The notes below the pieces were generated by a model that saw only the letters and a list, made by a program, of their open reading frames with translations, ran no database searches and was not told the DNA's origin. From contig JARLJO010000030.1 in NCBI GenBank assembly GCA_031291175.1, positions 230,648 through 294,647 of the forward strand: a stretch of DNA of 64,000 nucleotides, read 5' to 3'. This DNA comes from Gammaproteobacteria bacterium. Lineage in GTDB: Bacteria; Pseudomonadota; Gammaproteobacteria; DSM-16500. Positions 36,227 through 44,159 of this stretch are shown here, piece by piece; position 1 is the first letter of the stretch; each line of letters opens with the position of its first letter. A program made the position numbers and the translations under genes.

Positions 36227-36595
36227 TTATTTATTACCACTAAATTGAAGTTGTCGGCGTGTGGCGGGGAACGTTAAGTTATGCTTTAATTTTAGCATAA
36301 CAATACCAATCACAATCATCAGAAAAATATTCAAGAGCGTGACAGTTGATAATGCGGCAAGCCAGCTAAAATGCATTGATACTAAATAACAGACGATCAT
36401 GGCGATGACACAAAACCACGTGGTAGATAACAAAGCGGCAAGAAAAAATGAGAGGATAACGATTTCTTTCAGGCTACGACCAGCCAAATGCGCTTCCGCA
36501 TTCGCTAAGCTGATCGTGTCACTCACAAGCTTAAAAGATGTTTGAAAAAGATTGGTAATTAATCCAGTAAATGAAACTTTGTTTTCTTCTTCCAT
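36227..36595 (-). CDS. Phage-holin-like YqjE-type membrane protein
   Basis: The product is 122 residues with a helix at ~15-45 (FQTSFKLVSDTISLANAEAHL) and two hydrophobic segments (~47-75 and ~80-103), the pattern of the phage holin family/YqjE domain in which ALARAEL-type motifs precede the membrane pair. Despite the family name these are chromosomal proteins of unknown role, usually stress-related. Ribosome site AAGGATCGTC before the ATG. It lies 60 bp after the DUF883 gene and 9 bp before the YqjK-like gene. Confidence 0.78.
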   Translation of the reverse strand: MEEENKVSFTGLITNLFQTSFKLVSDTISLANAEAHLAGRSLKEIVILSFFLAALLSTTWFCVIAMIVCYLVSMHFSWLAALSTVTLLNIFLMIVIGIVMLKLKHNLTFPATRRQLQFSGNK

Positions 36596-36655
36596 GACGA
36601 TCCTTCTAACATGCTTTTAACTTGTGAATGACAATGATCAGTTAAGTGGTCAAAA

Positions 36656-36946
36656 TTATTTGCGTAATAATTTTGATAAGATTAAACCAGCAAAAATAGC
36701 AATGCCAACTGATTTAACTGGATTGGTTTTAACATAGGAAACAACATTGTCTTGAATATCAGCTGTTCTTTCGTTAATTCCGTCCAGTGAAGATTGTAAA
36801 AAATCTTGTGCTTTTAATCTAGCATCACGCGCTGTTTGATTAATAGCATCTCTTGTTTCTGAAACTTTGGTTCTGACGTTTCTGAAATCTGCTTGTAAAT
36901 CTTTGTTTCTGGCTTCAAGGCTAGCTCGAGTATCTTTGGTATACAT
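36656..36946 (-). CDS. DUF883 (ElaB/YqjD) family membrane-anchored protein
   Basis: The product is 96 residues. Residues ~5-70 are a long charged coiled-coil-like helix, followed by a conserved end with the motif V-K-T-N-P-V-K-S-V-G-I-A (~72-83) and one membrane segment (IAIFAGLILSKLL). That V-x-x-N-P-x-x-S-V-G/A-x-A motif is characteristic of the ElaB/YqjD/DUF883 family, inner-membrane proteins of which YqjD binds ribosomes in stationary phase. Good ribosome site (GGAGGAG). First gene of the operon leading to the YqjE-type protein. Confidence 0.9.
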   Translation of the reverse strand: MYTKDTRASLEARNKDLQADFRNVRTKVSETRDAINQTARDARLKAQDFLQSSLDGINERTADIQDNVVSYVKTNPVKSVGIAIFAGLILSKLLRK

Positions 36947-37352
36947 GAGATTCTCCTCCGCTTAGAACAGTAAGAAAAACAAAAGCTACGACCTTTAATT
37001 ATACTTTATTATTGATTTTATAGTAAGGCTTATCATTCTGCTTCAAAGAATGCCCAGTAAAATCAGGCAGTTCGTTAGGCTCTCGCAAAAATGACAAAAA
37101 GCCTAATTGAGTTTATAAATTTAGCATTCATTGAATTTAAAAATCTAAAATCACACTACAATCAGTAGGCTATGATTTTCTGACTTTTACCGATAAAAGC
37201 AGGGCATTTTGGCGGTTTGTTATTTTTTCGTTTTGAAAAGGAAACGCCTAAACCCTATGTTGGAGAATAAAGATGCGCTTTAAAATGATACCATTTATAC
37301 TGGAAACCTATTCTATCAAGTAGTGAACCCCGCTAATTAATAGGAGTGATAA
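36947..37352. other. Intergenic, 406 bp, divergent promoter region
   Basis: No gene seen; the region is AT-rich between the divergent DUF883 operon and the BON lipoprotein gene. Only very short ORFs occur (for example 16 codons from 37273). Confidence 0.5.
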
Positions 37353-37667
37353 ATGAAACATTTTTTTCGCTCATGCATTTTTCTCATCGTAATGCTCTTA
37401 TTAATGAGTTGCGCAACCACATCCAGTCACGAAAACCCGGCAGAATTTATGAGAAGTAGCGCCATCACTGTTGCTGTTAAAGCCAACCTTGCTGCTGATC
37501 CTGATATTAATAGTTTGTTAATAACAGTCAGTACTTACAAGAGTGTTGTTATCTTGGGTGGTTATGCAGACAGCTTTATGGAAGTCTATAAAGCCATTCA
37601 ACTATCAAAACAGGTAGATGGTGTTAAAGGTGTGATAAACCACACAGTGATTCGACCCGCTGAGTAA
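37353..37667 (+). CDS. BON-domain lipoprotein (OsmY-like)
   Basis: The product is 104 residues. The N-terminus is a lipoprotein signal: basic start, hydrophobic run, lipobox L-L-M-S-C with the lipidated Cys at residue 20. Residues ~36-102 form a BON domain (ITVAVKANLAADPDINSLLI..V.TYKSVVILGGYADS...AIQLSKQVDGVKGVINHTVI). BON domains bind phospholipid or envelope interfaces; the protein is probably a stress-related envelope lipoprotein. ATG with a TAGGAGTGATAA ribosome site. It is convergent with the PAS histidine kinase gene, 6 bp between the two stops. Confidence 0.88.
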   Translation: MKHFFRSCIFLIVMLLLMSCATTSSHENPAEFMRSSAITVAVKANLAADPDINSLLITVSTYKSVVILGGYADSFMEVYKAIQLSKQVDGVKGVINHTVIRPAE

Positions 37668-37673
37668 TATCGA

Positions 37674-39005
37674 TTAAAAAGCCGGCGAAGCGCGTAGCAT
37701 TTGTGAAGATAAAGTAAACTTAAAGCAATTGCCCGCGCCCGTGTTAGCACAAGCGCTTAATTCCCCACCGTGGGCTTCGATGATTGTTCGGCTGACAGCG
37801 AGATCAAGTGCAATACTGCATGCTTTAGTGGAGTAATTCGGGTGTAATAGCTGATAAATTGTTTCGGGTGATAATGAAGGCCCATTATCTATTAGTCGAA
37901 CTTCAACGGTTGCTTTATTCGGTTGAGATAATTCAATGGTCAGCATTGGATTGGATAGCGTGGTGTCTTTTAAATTAGCCAAAGCATTTTTCACTAAATT
38001 AAAAATAGCTTGTTGTATGTGAATCTTATCCAGCATCACAGTAGGGTTGTTCTCAGCCGGTTTAAAACAATAGGAAACAACCTGTGCTTCAGCATCTAAT
38101 AAAGAAAGTGATCCTGCGTCTTTCACAACAGAGTTAATGCAAACCGATTCGAAGTTTAACGTTCCTTTGCAGGAAAAGTTTTTCATGCCTTGGATGATTT
38201 CTGCGGTACGTTGCGATTGTTTCACCGCTTGATTAAGCGCGTGTATGAGATCATTTGTTTGAAAGTTACCTGATTCTAAGCGCCGAATGCAGCCATGCAA
38301 ATAATTGGAAATAGCGGCTAAAGGTTGGTTAATTTCGTGAACGATAATGGATGCTAATTCGCCGATAGAGGTTATGCGATCTGCGCTTGCCATTTTCCGG
38401 CGATTTTGTTGAAGATAAGTTTCGCGTTTTTTGCGCTCAGTGATGTCTAATACAAATGTTAATAACTGTGGATCGCCCCTCATACTGTCGATATGCGGCA
38501 TACTAATGATTTGTACATGAAACGGAATGCCATCTTTTAATAACTCAATTTCAATCGATTGCTCTGTATTTTGTTGAAAGGAGTGTTTGAGATGTTGAGT
38601 AAAGAGATCTTCTGAACTGGCAGGCATAAATTGAGTGAATGGTCGATTGATAAGGCTGTGCTTTTCGATTCCGATTAATTTTGCACCGGACTGATTAACT
38701 TCAATAATCAAGGCGCTGGCGCTCAGGGTAAAATAGCCCACCGGCACAAAGTCATACAGATCAGTATGATGGAGCGGTAATGTATCTAAATCTAATTGTG
38801 ATTTCAGCAGATCTTTATCTTGGTGTTCTAACTTTATTTGATAAAGATTCAGTTCAGTGACTAGCTGAGAAATATTACTTTCAGGAAGGGATTCCAGCTC
38901 CGTTAATACGTTGTTTCCTCTAATGGAGGATGAGCTATCGTTTTCATTTTCATTCAATATGGCAGATTTGGTAATATTTTTTCGTTCATTCAAAGTTAAC
39001 GCCAT
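37674..39005 (-). CDS. PAS-domain sensor histidine kinase with degenerate ATP-binding motif
   Basis: The product is 443 residues, cytosolic (no membrane segment). Residues ~85-195 form a PAS domain ending in FVLDITERKK. Residues ~212-275 form the dimerisation/phosphoacceptor domain with H223 in the motif IVHEINQPLAAI (FixL/DctB-like subfamily). Residues ~330-433 are the HATPase domain: an N-box with N337, N340 and N344 (QAIFNLVKNALANL) and the G1 box DNGPSLSPE (DNGPGL is usual). The G2 region reads STKACSIALDLAVSR where G-x-G-L-G-L-A is expected, so the glycines are lost. Such loss normally damages ATP binding, so this may be a pseudokinase or regulator of another kinase. No response regulator is adjacent. 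Confidence 0.82.
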   Translation of the reverse strand: MALTLNERKNITKSAILNENENDSSSSIRGNNVLTELESLPESNISQLVTELNLYQIKLEHQDKDLLKSQLDLDTLPLHHTDLYDFVPVGYFTLSASALIIEVNQSGAKLIGIEKHSLINRPFTQFMPASSEDLFTQHLKHSFQQNTEQSIEIELLKDGIPFHVQIISMPHIDSMRGDPQLLTFVLDITERKKRETYLQQNRRKMASADRITSIGELASIIVHEINQPLAAISNYLHGCIRRLESGNFQTNDLIHALNQAVKQSQRTAEIIQGMKNFSCKGTLNFESVCINSVVKDAGSLSLLDAEAQVVSYCFKPAENNPTVMLDKIHIQQAIFNLVKNALANLKDTTLSNPMLTIELSQPNKATVEVRLIDNGPSLSPETIYQLLHPNYSTKACSIALDLAVSRTIIEAHGGELSACANTGAGNCFKFTLSSQMLRASPAF

Positions 39006-39181
39006 ATCGTATCGCTCTTCCTTTAGCCTATATGTGGGTTAAATGTCTATTCCATGAAGATATAAGAGCATATTTTTTTGCAAAATATCAGATAGCTACG
39101 TTCAAGTTTCGAAAATTTGGATTATTCTAAGGAAATCTGTTAAATTTTACAACCTAAAGCTTTTATTAGGGTCTTTATACA

Positions 39182-40060
39182 ATGCAAGTTATCAAACAAA
39201 TTCAAGTTAGCCGTTGGGATGAACCATTTACAAATGATATTCAATCAGAAGCGATAGCGGCGACTGAGAGTGGCAAAATTCTACTTTTTCCCACATTGCC
39301 TTTTACATTGACGCCTGATGAACAACGATTTCTCTCTCCCATCTATGTTGATTCAAAAGCGAAGAATATTAGTTATAACAGTGTAACTGACGTATTACGA
39401 TCAGCAAAGTGTTCAGAAGAAGAATACAAAAATTTGAAAGCAATGTTGCAACGATTTTCAACACATGCCACCTTACTAGTGAAACATTTACTCGCACCTT
39501 ATGCATCGGCCTTAAGAATGGGTCGTACCAGTTACAGACCAATAGAAATTTCTGGCCGTGTCAGTTCCTATCGTAAAGATGACACACGTTTGCATGTGGA
39601 TGCTTTTCCGGCAACACCAAATCAAGGACAACGTATTCTGCGTGTTTTTTCCAATATTAATCCCCATGGGCAAGAACGTTTTTGGCGTGTGGGTGAATCT
39701 TTTATGGGTGTTGCAAAACGCTTTTTACCAGCCGTCCGTAAACAGTTATTGGGTGAGAGAACTTTATTAAAAACATTTCATATCACCAAGACCTACAGAA
39801 CTGAATATGATCACATCATGTTACAAATTCACGACCGCATGAAAGCTGATCTGGCATATCAAAAAAATGCACCGCAATCTGATGTGCGATTTGCTCCGGG
39901 TTCTAGCTGGATTGTGCAAACAGATCATGTTTCTCATGCTGCCATGGCGGGTCAATATGTCTTAGAACAAACATTCTATCTGCCGGTGAATGCGATGCAA
40001 AACCCAGAACATTCGCCTTTGCATATTCTAGAAACCTTGACGGGCCGAACGTTGACTTAA
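39182..40060 (+). CDS. kdoO: Kdo 3-hydroxylase KdoO
   Basis: The product is 292 residues, matching the Fe(II)/2-oxoglutarate-type Kdo hydroxylase family. H138-x-D140 (R-L-H-V-D-A-F) is the metal-binding pair, and the R-x-L-R-V-F-x-N-I-N-P segment (~151-161) and C-terminal A-G-S-S-W...D-H-V-S-H-A-A-M-A-G-Q-Y-V-L-E-Q-T-F segment are family-typical. The latter supplies the distal His. It hydroxylates the 3-deoxy-manno-octulosonic acid of the lipid A-core, making LPS more resistant to acid hydrolysis; the family occurs in Legionella and Yersinia among others. Cytosolic. It is probably monocistronic, with a terminator at 40095-40123. No other LPS genes are close. Confidence 0.88.
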   Translation: MQVIKQIQVSRWDEPFTNDIQSEAIAATESGKILLFPTLPFTLTPDEQRFLSPIYVDSKAKNISYNSVTDVLRSAKCSEEEYKNLKAMLQRFSTHATLLVKHLLAPYASALRMGRTSYRPIEISGRVSSYRKDDTRLHVDAFPATPNQGQRILRVFSNINPHGQERFWRVGESFMGVAKRFLPAVRKQLLGERTLLKTFHITKTYRTEYDHIMLQIHDRMKADLAYQKNAPQSDVRFAPGSSWIVQTDHVSHAAMAGQYVLEQTFYLPVNAMQNPEHSPLHILETLTGRTLT

Positions 40061-40094
40061 ATCTTCCAAATAAACCGTTACCTATGAGTCGATC

Positions 40095-40123
40095 GAAATA
40101 AGGCGTGGATGCCTTATTTCTTT
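40095..40123 (+). terminator. Rho-independent terminator of kdoO
   Basis: GAAATAAGGC (40095-40104), loop GTGGAT, GCCTTATTTC (40111-40120), then TTTCTATTT. Confidence 0.75.
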
Positions 40124-40259
40124 CTATTTATCAAAGGGAAAAATAAAGCTCATTTTCTCAAAAAATTAATGCTGATAAAAAAACGCATAGGATCAGCCTG
40201 TTAGAGCAAATTCAATATAACTCTTTGATCAATATCATGTGAACGATCGAATTATTGTC

Positions 40260-40265
40260 TATAAT
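40260..40265 (+). promoter_or_regulatory. Possible -10 box for the CHASE3 histidine kinase
   Basis: TATAAT at 40260-40265 with no good -35 at 16-18 bp. It would give a very short leader to the ATG at 40288. Confidence 0.35.
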
Positions 40266-40287
40266 ATTAGCTGTATGATGATGTTTC

Positions 40288-41724
40288 ATGGAATTTTATC
40301 AGGCAGACTCTATGAACAGGTTGTTGCCCAAAAAGATTATTTATCTTATTTTTTTAATAGCACTGACTATATTGATCTATAGTTGCTTTATCACTTATCA
40401 ACAAATTCAACGACTTTTAATTGCCAATTCTTCTGTTGTTCAAACCCATCAAATCATCGAAAAGATTAACAGCGTTATTTTAAATATAGTAGACGGTAGT
40501 CGTTTAGAGCAAAGTTATTTAGATTCGAAAAATGAGCGGTATTTGTTGAGCTATCAAATATCGCTGCAGAATGCCACATCGGATATGTCAGACCTAAAGC
40601 AATTAATAGCATCGAATGATAATTTACAAAATCGTTTTGCCAGGTTTGACCCCTTGGTGAAAGAAGTGATTGCTTCACTGGAAGCTGTGATGCAAACAAA
40701 TCAAACGTCCGGTAAAGATAAGGCTATGGAGTTGCTCGTTTCTCAAAAACAACAAGCTCAGATCAGTTTTGTCAAACATATGGCGGATGAAATGAATAAA
40801 GAGGAATTTCGTCTATTGCAGAATCACAATGCGACATTGTATGCAGATACCCATCTCAGCAATGTGATAGTCATCACTGCGGGCATTGTCAGTGACTTTC
40901 TGTTGCTTCTTAGTTTTCTCATTTTGAGCCATCAAGAACAAAAATATGCGGAAGAGCAAGAAGGTCTGCAGAAAGAAATTGAAGAGAAAAAGAAAGTCAT
41001 TAGTGAGGCCAATCATTTGAAAAGTGAGTTTTTGGCAAATATGTCACATGAACTGTTGACGCCGTTAAATTCAGTGATTGGTTACTCGGAATTGATTCAA
41101 GATGGTATAGCTGGTGCGGTAAGTCATGAGCAAAAAGAATATCTTCAAGAAATTTTAAAGAGTTCGCGTCACTTACAACATTTGATTAATGACGTTTTAG
41201 ATTTAACCCAAATTGAAGCGGGTAAAATCAATTTAATGCCAGAAGATTTCAGTTTGCCAAGCCTCATTCACGAAGTGACTACATTATTGCGCCCGCTGGC
41301 GGCCAGAAAAAAAATCTATTTAACTACGTTGATTGACGATAATTTAACAACGGTTCACATTGATCCTGTGCGATTTAAGCAAGTGCTCTATCAATATTTA
41401 TCAAATGCCATTAATTTTACGCCAGAGCTTGGCAATGTTAAAATACATGCTCGACTTGAATCCGAACGATCATTCATTATTGAAGTTGAAGATAATGGAA
41501 TCGGTATCAAGCCTGAGGATATTGATAAACTCTTTGTCGAATTTCAACAAGTTGACTCACGGGATGCCAGAAAATTTCACGGCACTGGTTTAGGCCTGGC
41601 TTTAACGAAGCGTATTGTAGAAGCCCAGGGCGGCCGCGTGGGAGTTACCTCTAAATTAGATAGTGGCAGCATTTTTTACGCTGTTTTACCTCGTGAACAA
41701 GAAATTACATCTCATCAATCGTAA
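40288..41724 (+). CDS. CHASE3-type membrane sensor histidine kinase
   Basis: The product is 478 residues; an ATG 8 codons in (40312) is an alternative start, and neither has a strong ribosome site. A first membrane segment covers ~14-36. A CHASE3-like periplasmic domain (~40-180) includes the family's S-x-x-x-Y-L-x-x-x-x-x-x-Y stretch. A second membrane segment covers ~191-214. A HisKA domain follows with H254 in F-L-A-N-M-S-H-E-L-L-T-P-L-N (Leu replaces the usual Arg after E-L), then an intact HATPase domain: QVLYQYLSNAINFT, DNGIGIKPED and HGTGLGLALTKRI. It is therefore probably active. A receiver-like protein is encoded 38 bp downstream, forming a two-component pair. Confidence 0.88.
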   Translation: MEFYQADSMNRLLPKKIIYLIFLIALTILIYSCFITYQQIQRLLIANSSVVQTHQIIEKINSVILNIVDGSRLEQSYLDSKNERYLLSYQISLQNATSDMSDLKQLIASNDNLQNRFARFDPLVKEVIASLEAVMQTNQTSGKDKAMELLVSQKQQAQISFVKHMADEMNKEEFRLLQNHNATLYADTHLSNVIVITAGIVSDFLLLLSFLILSHQEQKYAEEQEGLQKEIEEKKKVISEANHLKSEFLANMSHELLTPLNSVIGYSELIQDGIAGAVSHEQKEYLQEILKSSRHLQHLINDVLDLTQIEAGKINLMPEDFSLPSLIHEVTTLLRPLAARKKIYLTTLIDDNLTTVHIDPVRFKQVLYQYLSNAINFTPELGNVKIHARLESERSFIIEVEDNGIGIKPEDIDKLFVEFQQVDSRDARKFHGTGLGLALTKRIVEAQGGRVGVTSKLDSGSIFYAVLPREQEITSHQS

Positions 41725-41762
41725 TATAACTTATTGAAGTGTATCGATATGAAAGGTGGTAT

Positions 41763-42161
41763 ATGAAAAAAAAATCCATATTAGTTATAGATAATAATAC
41801 AAGCAATGCAAAGCTGATAAAGATTTGTTTATCGAATGGGGGTTATGATGTTCTTATTGCAGATAATGCGGAAGCAGGTTTAAAAATAGTAAACCGAGAA
41901 CACCCCAGTGTGATATTAATGGACGTGAAACTCTCTGGTATGAATGGATTACAATTAAGTCGTTTTTTGAAAGATAACCCCGAGACAAGTCATATTGTCG
42001 TTCTAGCGCTCACTACACATGCATGGAAGCATCAAGAAGAAAAAATCTTGAATGCCGGTTGTGATGGTTTTATCTCGCAACCTTTTGACACAAGAACTTT
42101 ATCGAAAGTGATTGATGGTTATTTACAGCGGCACGATTTTGAGAAACCGAATATCATCTAA
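41763..42161 (+). CDS. Response-regulator receiver-like protein, atypical
   Basis: I use the ATG at 41763 (132 residues) because it has the ribosome site AAAGGTGG and puts the fold at the N-terminus; an upstream GTG (41739) is less likely. Single receiver domain without output domain: I-D-N-N at residues 9-12 (normally V-D-D-N, so the second acidic residue is Asn), phosphoacceptor D54 in ILMDVKLSGMNG, T84-T85 at the switch position, and S105-Q106-P107 where K-P is usual (the conserved Lys is Gln). The phosphoacceptor is present but phosphorylation chemistry may be altered. Directly downstream of the CHASE3 kinase, so probably its partner. Confidence 0.85.
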   Translation: MKKKSILVIDNNTSNAKLIKICLSNGGYDVLIADNAEAGLKIVNREHPSVILMDVKLSGMNGLQLSRFLKDNPETSHIVVLALTTHAWKHQEEKILNAGCDGFISQPFDTRTLSKVIDGYLQRHDFEKPNII

Positions 42162-42186
42162 AATCTCTTTTAAAGGAGTATTAGCT

Positions 42187-42390
42187 ATGTCCGATAAAAA
42201 AGCGCAATCACAAAAAGATCAACTACGACAGCGAGAAAAGGAAGCTAATAATTTAGATAAGCCAGAACTGCCAACACCGAGCTATACTAAATTATTAGGA
42301 GAGGGCACCTGGAAGAGTCCTGAAAAAAAGCCTTATCCTGACGAAGGTGATGAGTTAGAAATACCAAAGCATCCTCATCACGTTATCTAG
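42187..42390 (+). CDS. Small hydrophilic hypothetical protein
   Basis: The ATG at 42187 has a very good ribosome site (AAGGAGTATTAGCT); the longer reading frame from 42112 has none and would overlap the receiver gene. The 67-residue product is highly charged and probably disordered: Lys/Gln/Arg-rich in the first half, Pro/Asp/Glu-rich in the second (KPYPDEGDELEIPKHPHH). There is no Cys or membrane segment. It follows the receiver gene by 25 bp and may belong to the same operon. I do not recognise it. Confidence 0.55.
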   Translation: MSDKKAQSQKDQLRQREKEANNLDKPELPTPSYTKLLGEGTWKSPEKKPYPDEGDELEIPKHPHHVI

Positions 42391-42791
42391 TAAAGTAATA
42401 GAGTGGCTTTAGAGAAATAGGTAAGATTCTATTGTCATTCATTCACTTCTACGAATGTAGAAGTGAAAAAGCTGGATTGCCGCGCTGCGCTCGCAACGAT
42501 GTTAGGCTAAGCGTTGTCATTTCTGTGCAAGAAAGATAATTGTTTAGAATTTGATTTACACATCAAATAAATTTGCTTGATTATGTATCACTTCTTAATG
42601 ACTTCAGCGTGAAGGTTTTTTTATGCGCAATTATTTTTCGCATTTGTGTCAATAAAAGTACTGCTAAAATTTGCACAAAAAAAGTTTTTTAATATAATCA
42701 TCTATGAGTTAAAAAAACAGCTATCTAGATTTGATGAAACCCTCATTTTTAGGCATAATCTGGGTCTGAAGATTCATTACCATTAGGATTA
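42391..42791. other. Intergenic, 401 bp, hairpin and promoter
   Basis: Contains a perfect hairpin at 42444-42465 (CACTTCTAC/GTAGAAGTG), a GC-rich word at 42471-42500 of a kind common in dispersed repeats (CTGGATTGCCGCGCTGCGCT..), and the promoter at 42671-42698. No gene seen. Confidence 0.5.
42671..42698 (+). promoter_or_regulatory. Sigma70-type promoter of the NlpC/P60-like gene
   Basis: -35 TTGCAC (42671-42676), 16-bp spacer, -10 TATAAT (42693-42698). The leader to the ATG at 42792 would be about 87 nt. Confidence 0.6.
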
Positions 42792-43832
42792 ATGCGGATG
42801 TTGGGTTTTTCCCTGCGTAATATTAGGAAATATATTGTCATCGTAATGACAGTGTTGTGCTTTGTGCAGCCTGCATTTGCTGTGCCAACGCAATCTGCAA
42901 CAACGGTTTCGCACACTGCTAAAAAACAAGTCACAAAAAAAGCGAAAACGAAAACGCCAGTGAAAACAAAACGGGCTCATCATCACAAAAAGAAAGTCCA
43001 TTCATCAAAAACAAAGCATGTTTCTAAAAAACATCATGGAACAGTTCATCATCATCCCTCTAACACGCAAACAAAAAAAGTCGTTTCTGTATCGGAAAAT
43101 GAAAACGAGAATGATAATGAAGAATCGAATAATACAGTAAGTGAAAACACCCAAAAAACGGAATCCACTTCTTCTGAACCAACAGTTGCTGCTACCACCA
43201 CCTCTTCGCCGAGTTTGGTTTCAGCCATTCAGCAACGTTTAGTCAATTACGTTTATAAAACCGTAGACACATTAAATTATAATAATTACAAATTAGGCGG
43301 TACTCGTTTTGATAGTCGTCACGGTGTCTATGTTTTAGATTGCTCAAGCTATGTCGATCATTTGTTAGAGCAAGCAACCCCCAATGCCTATTTCAGTTTG
43401 GTGAACTCTACCGGAGCCGACAAACCAACCACACAACATTATTATGATTTTTTTACTGATCTCTCAGATGAAAGCAACTACTGGAACAAAGTAGAAGACG
43501 TGGATCAATTGCGTGCTGGCGATATATTAGTATTTCGTTACAAAAATCGACTTGGTAACCAAACGGGCGGTCATGTTGTTGTAGTAATGGATAAACCGAT
43601 ACGCGATACCAACGTCTTCTTTTTGCGTGTTGCAGATTCGGCTCCGTCAAGACACAGTCAAGATACAAGACAACGTCATGAATCAGGTATTGGCATTGGA
43701 ACAATGCTTTTAAAAGTCAATCCAAAGACAGGCCAACCATCGGCTTTTGCTTGGGGTGTAGGAGGCTATTGGAATAAAAATGTTAATTTTGCTATGGCAA
43801 GACCCCTTAACCTGCCAAATACTATCTCTTAA
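42792..43832 (+). CDS. Exported NlpC/P60-like cysteine peptidase
   Basis: The product is 346 residues with a signal peptide (residues 1-~30, ending FVQPAFA). Residues ~40-95 are an unusual Lys/His-rich linker (clusters such as HHHKKK and HHHPS), and ~100-140 an acidic Asn/Glu/Ser/Thr-rich linker. The C-terminal ~200 residues look like an NlpC/P60-type domain: C184 in VLDCSSYVDHLL (nucleophile), the R-A-G-D-I-L-V-F-R motif (~241-249) and H261 in TGGHVVVVMD. This family cleaves peptidoglycan stem peptides in the envelope. The His-rich part could bind metal or the cell surface. Own promoter upstream; no operon partner. Confidence 0.75.
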   Translation: MRMLGFSLRNIRKYIVIVMTVLCFVQPAFAVPTQSATTVSHTAKKQVTKKAKTKTPVKTKRAHHHKKKVHSSKTKHVSKKHHGTVHHHPSNTQTKKVVSVSENENENDNEESNNTVSENTQKTESTSSEPTVAATTTSSPSLVSAIQQRLVNYVYKTVDTLNYNNYKLGGTRFDSRHGVYVLDCSSYVDHLLEQATPNAYFSLVNSTGADKPTTQHYYDFFTDLSDESNYWNKVEDVDQLRAGDILVFRYKNRLGNQTGGHVVVVMDKPIRDTNVFFLRVADSAPSRHSQDTRQRHESGIGIGTMLLKVNPKTGQPSAFAWGVGGYWNKNVNFAMARPLNLPNTIS

Positions 43833-44159
43833 ATTTATCTGTGACTAATCATCTGTTTATACTTTTATGGTTATCTATTTTAAACATAACGCAATCAGTA
43901 GAACTTTAATTATTCAGTAAAAATTTCCTACCAAAAAAACCAATTTTTTCAATATTCTATAAACTGTAAAAAAATACGTCTCGACCGAGAAAATTAGCCG
44001 GCATAAACTATACTTATAGTTGATTATACAAATAAGATTCCAAAATAAAAAAGAGAACTTTCGAATTCATGTGAGTGGAAGCGGAATCAAAAAACTGGCA
44101 GAACCCAGTCATTCTATTTCAAGATCGTTTTGCATTGATGACCCATAAGTTATAGGTGA
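43833..44159. other. Intergenic, 327 bp, AT-rich
   Basis: No gene or strong motif; presumably carries the promoter of the giant adhesin. TATAGTT/AACTATA words near 44005-44020 form a small inverted repeat of unknown meaning. Confidence 0.4.

Noticed and set aside
36227-36595. Prophage signal from the 'holin-like' annotation
   Set aside because: The YqjE family is chromosomal and sits in a yqjD-yqjE-yqjK-type operon; no phage genes are nearby.
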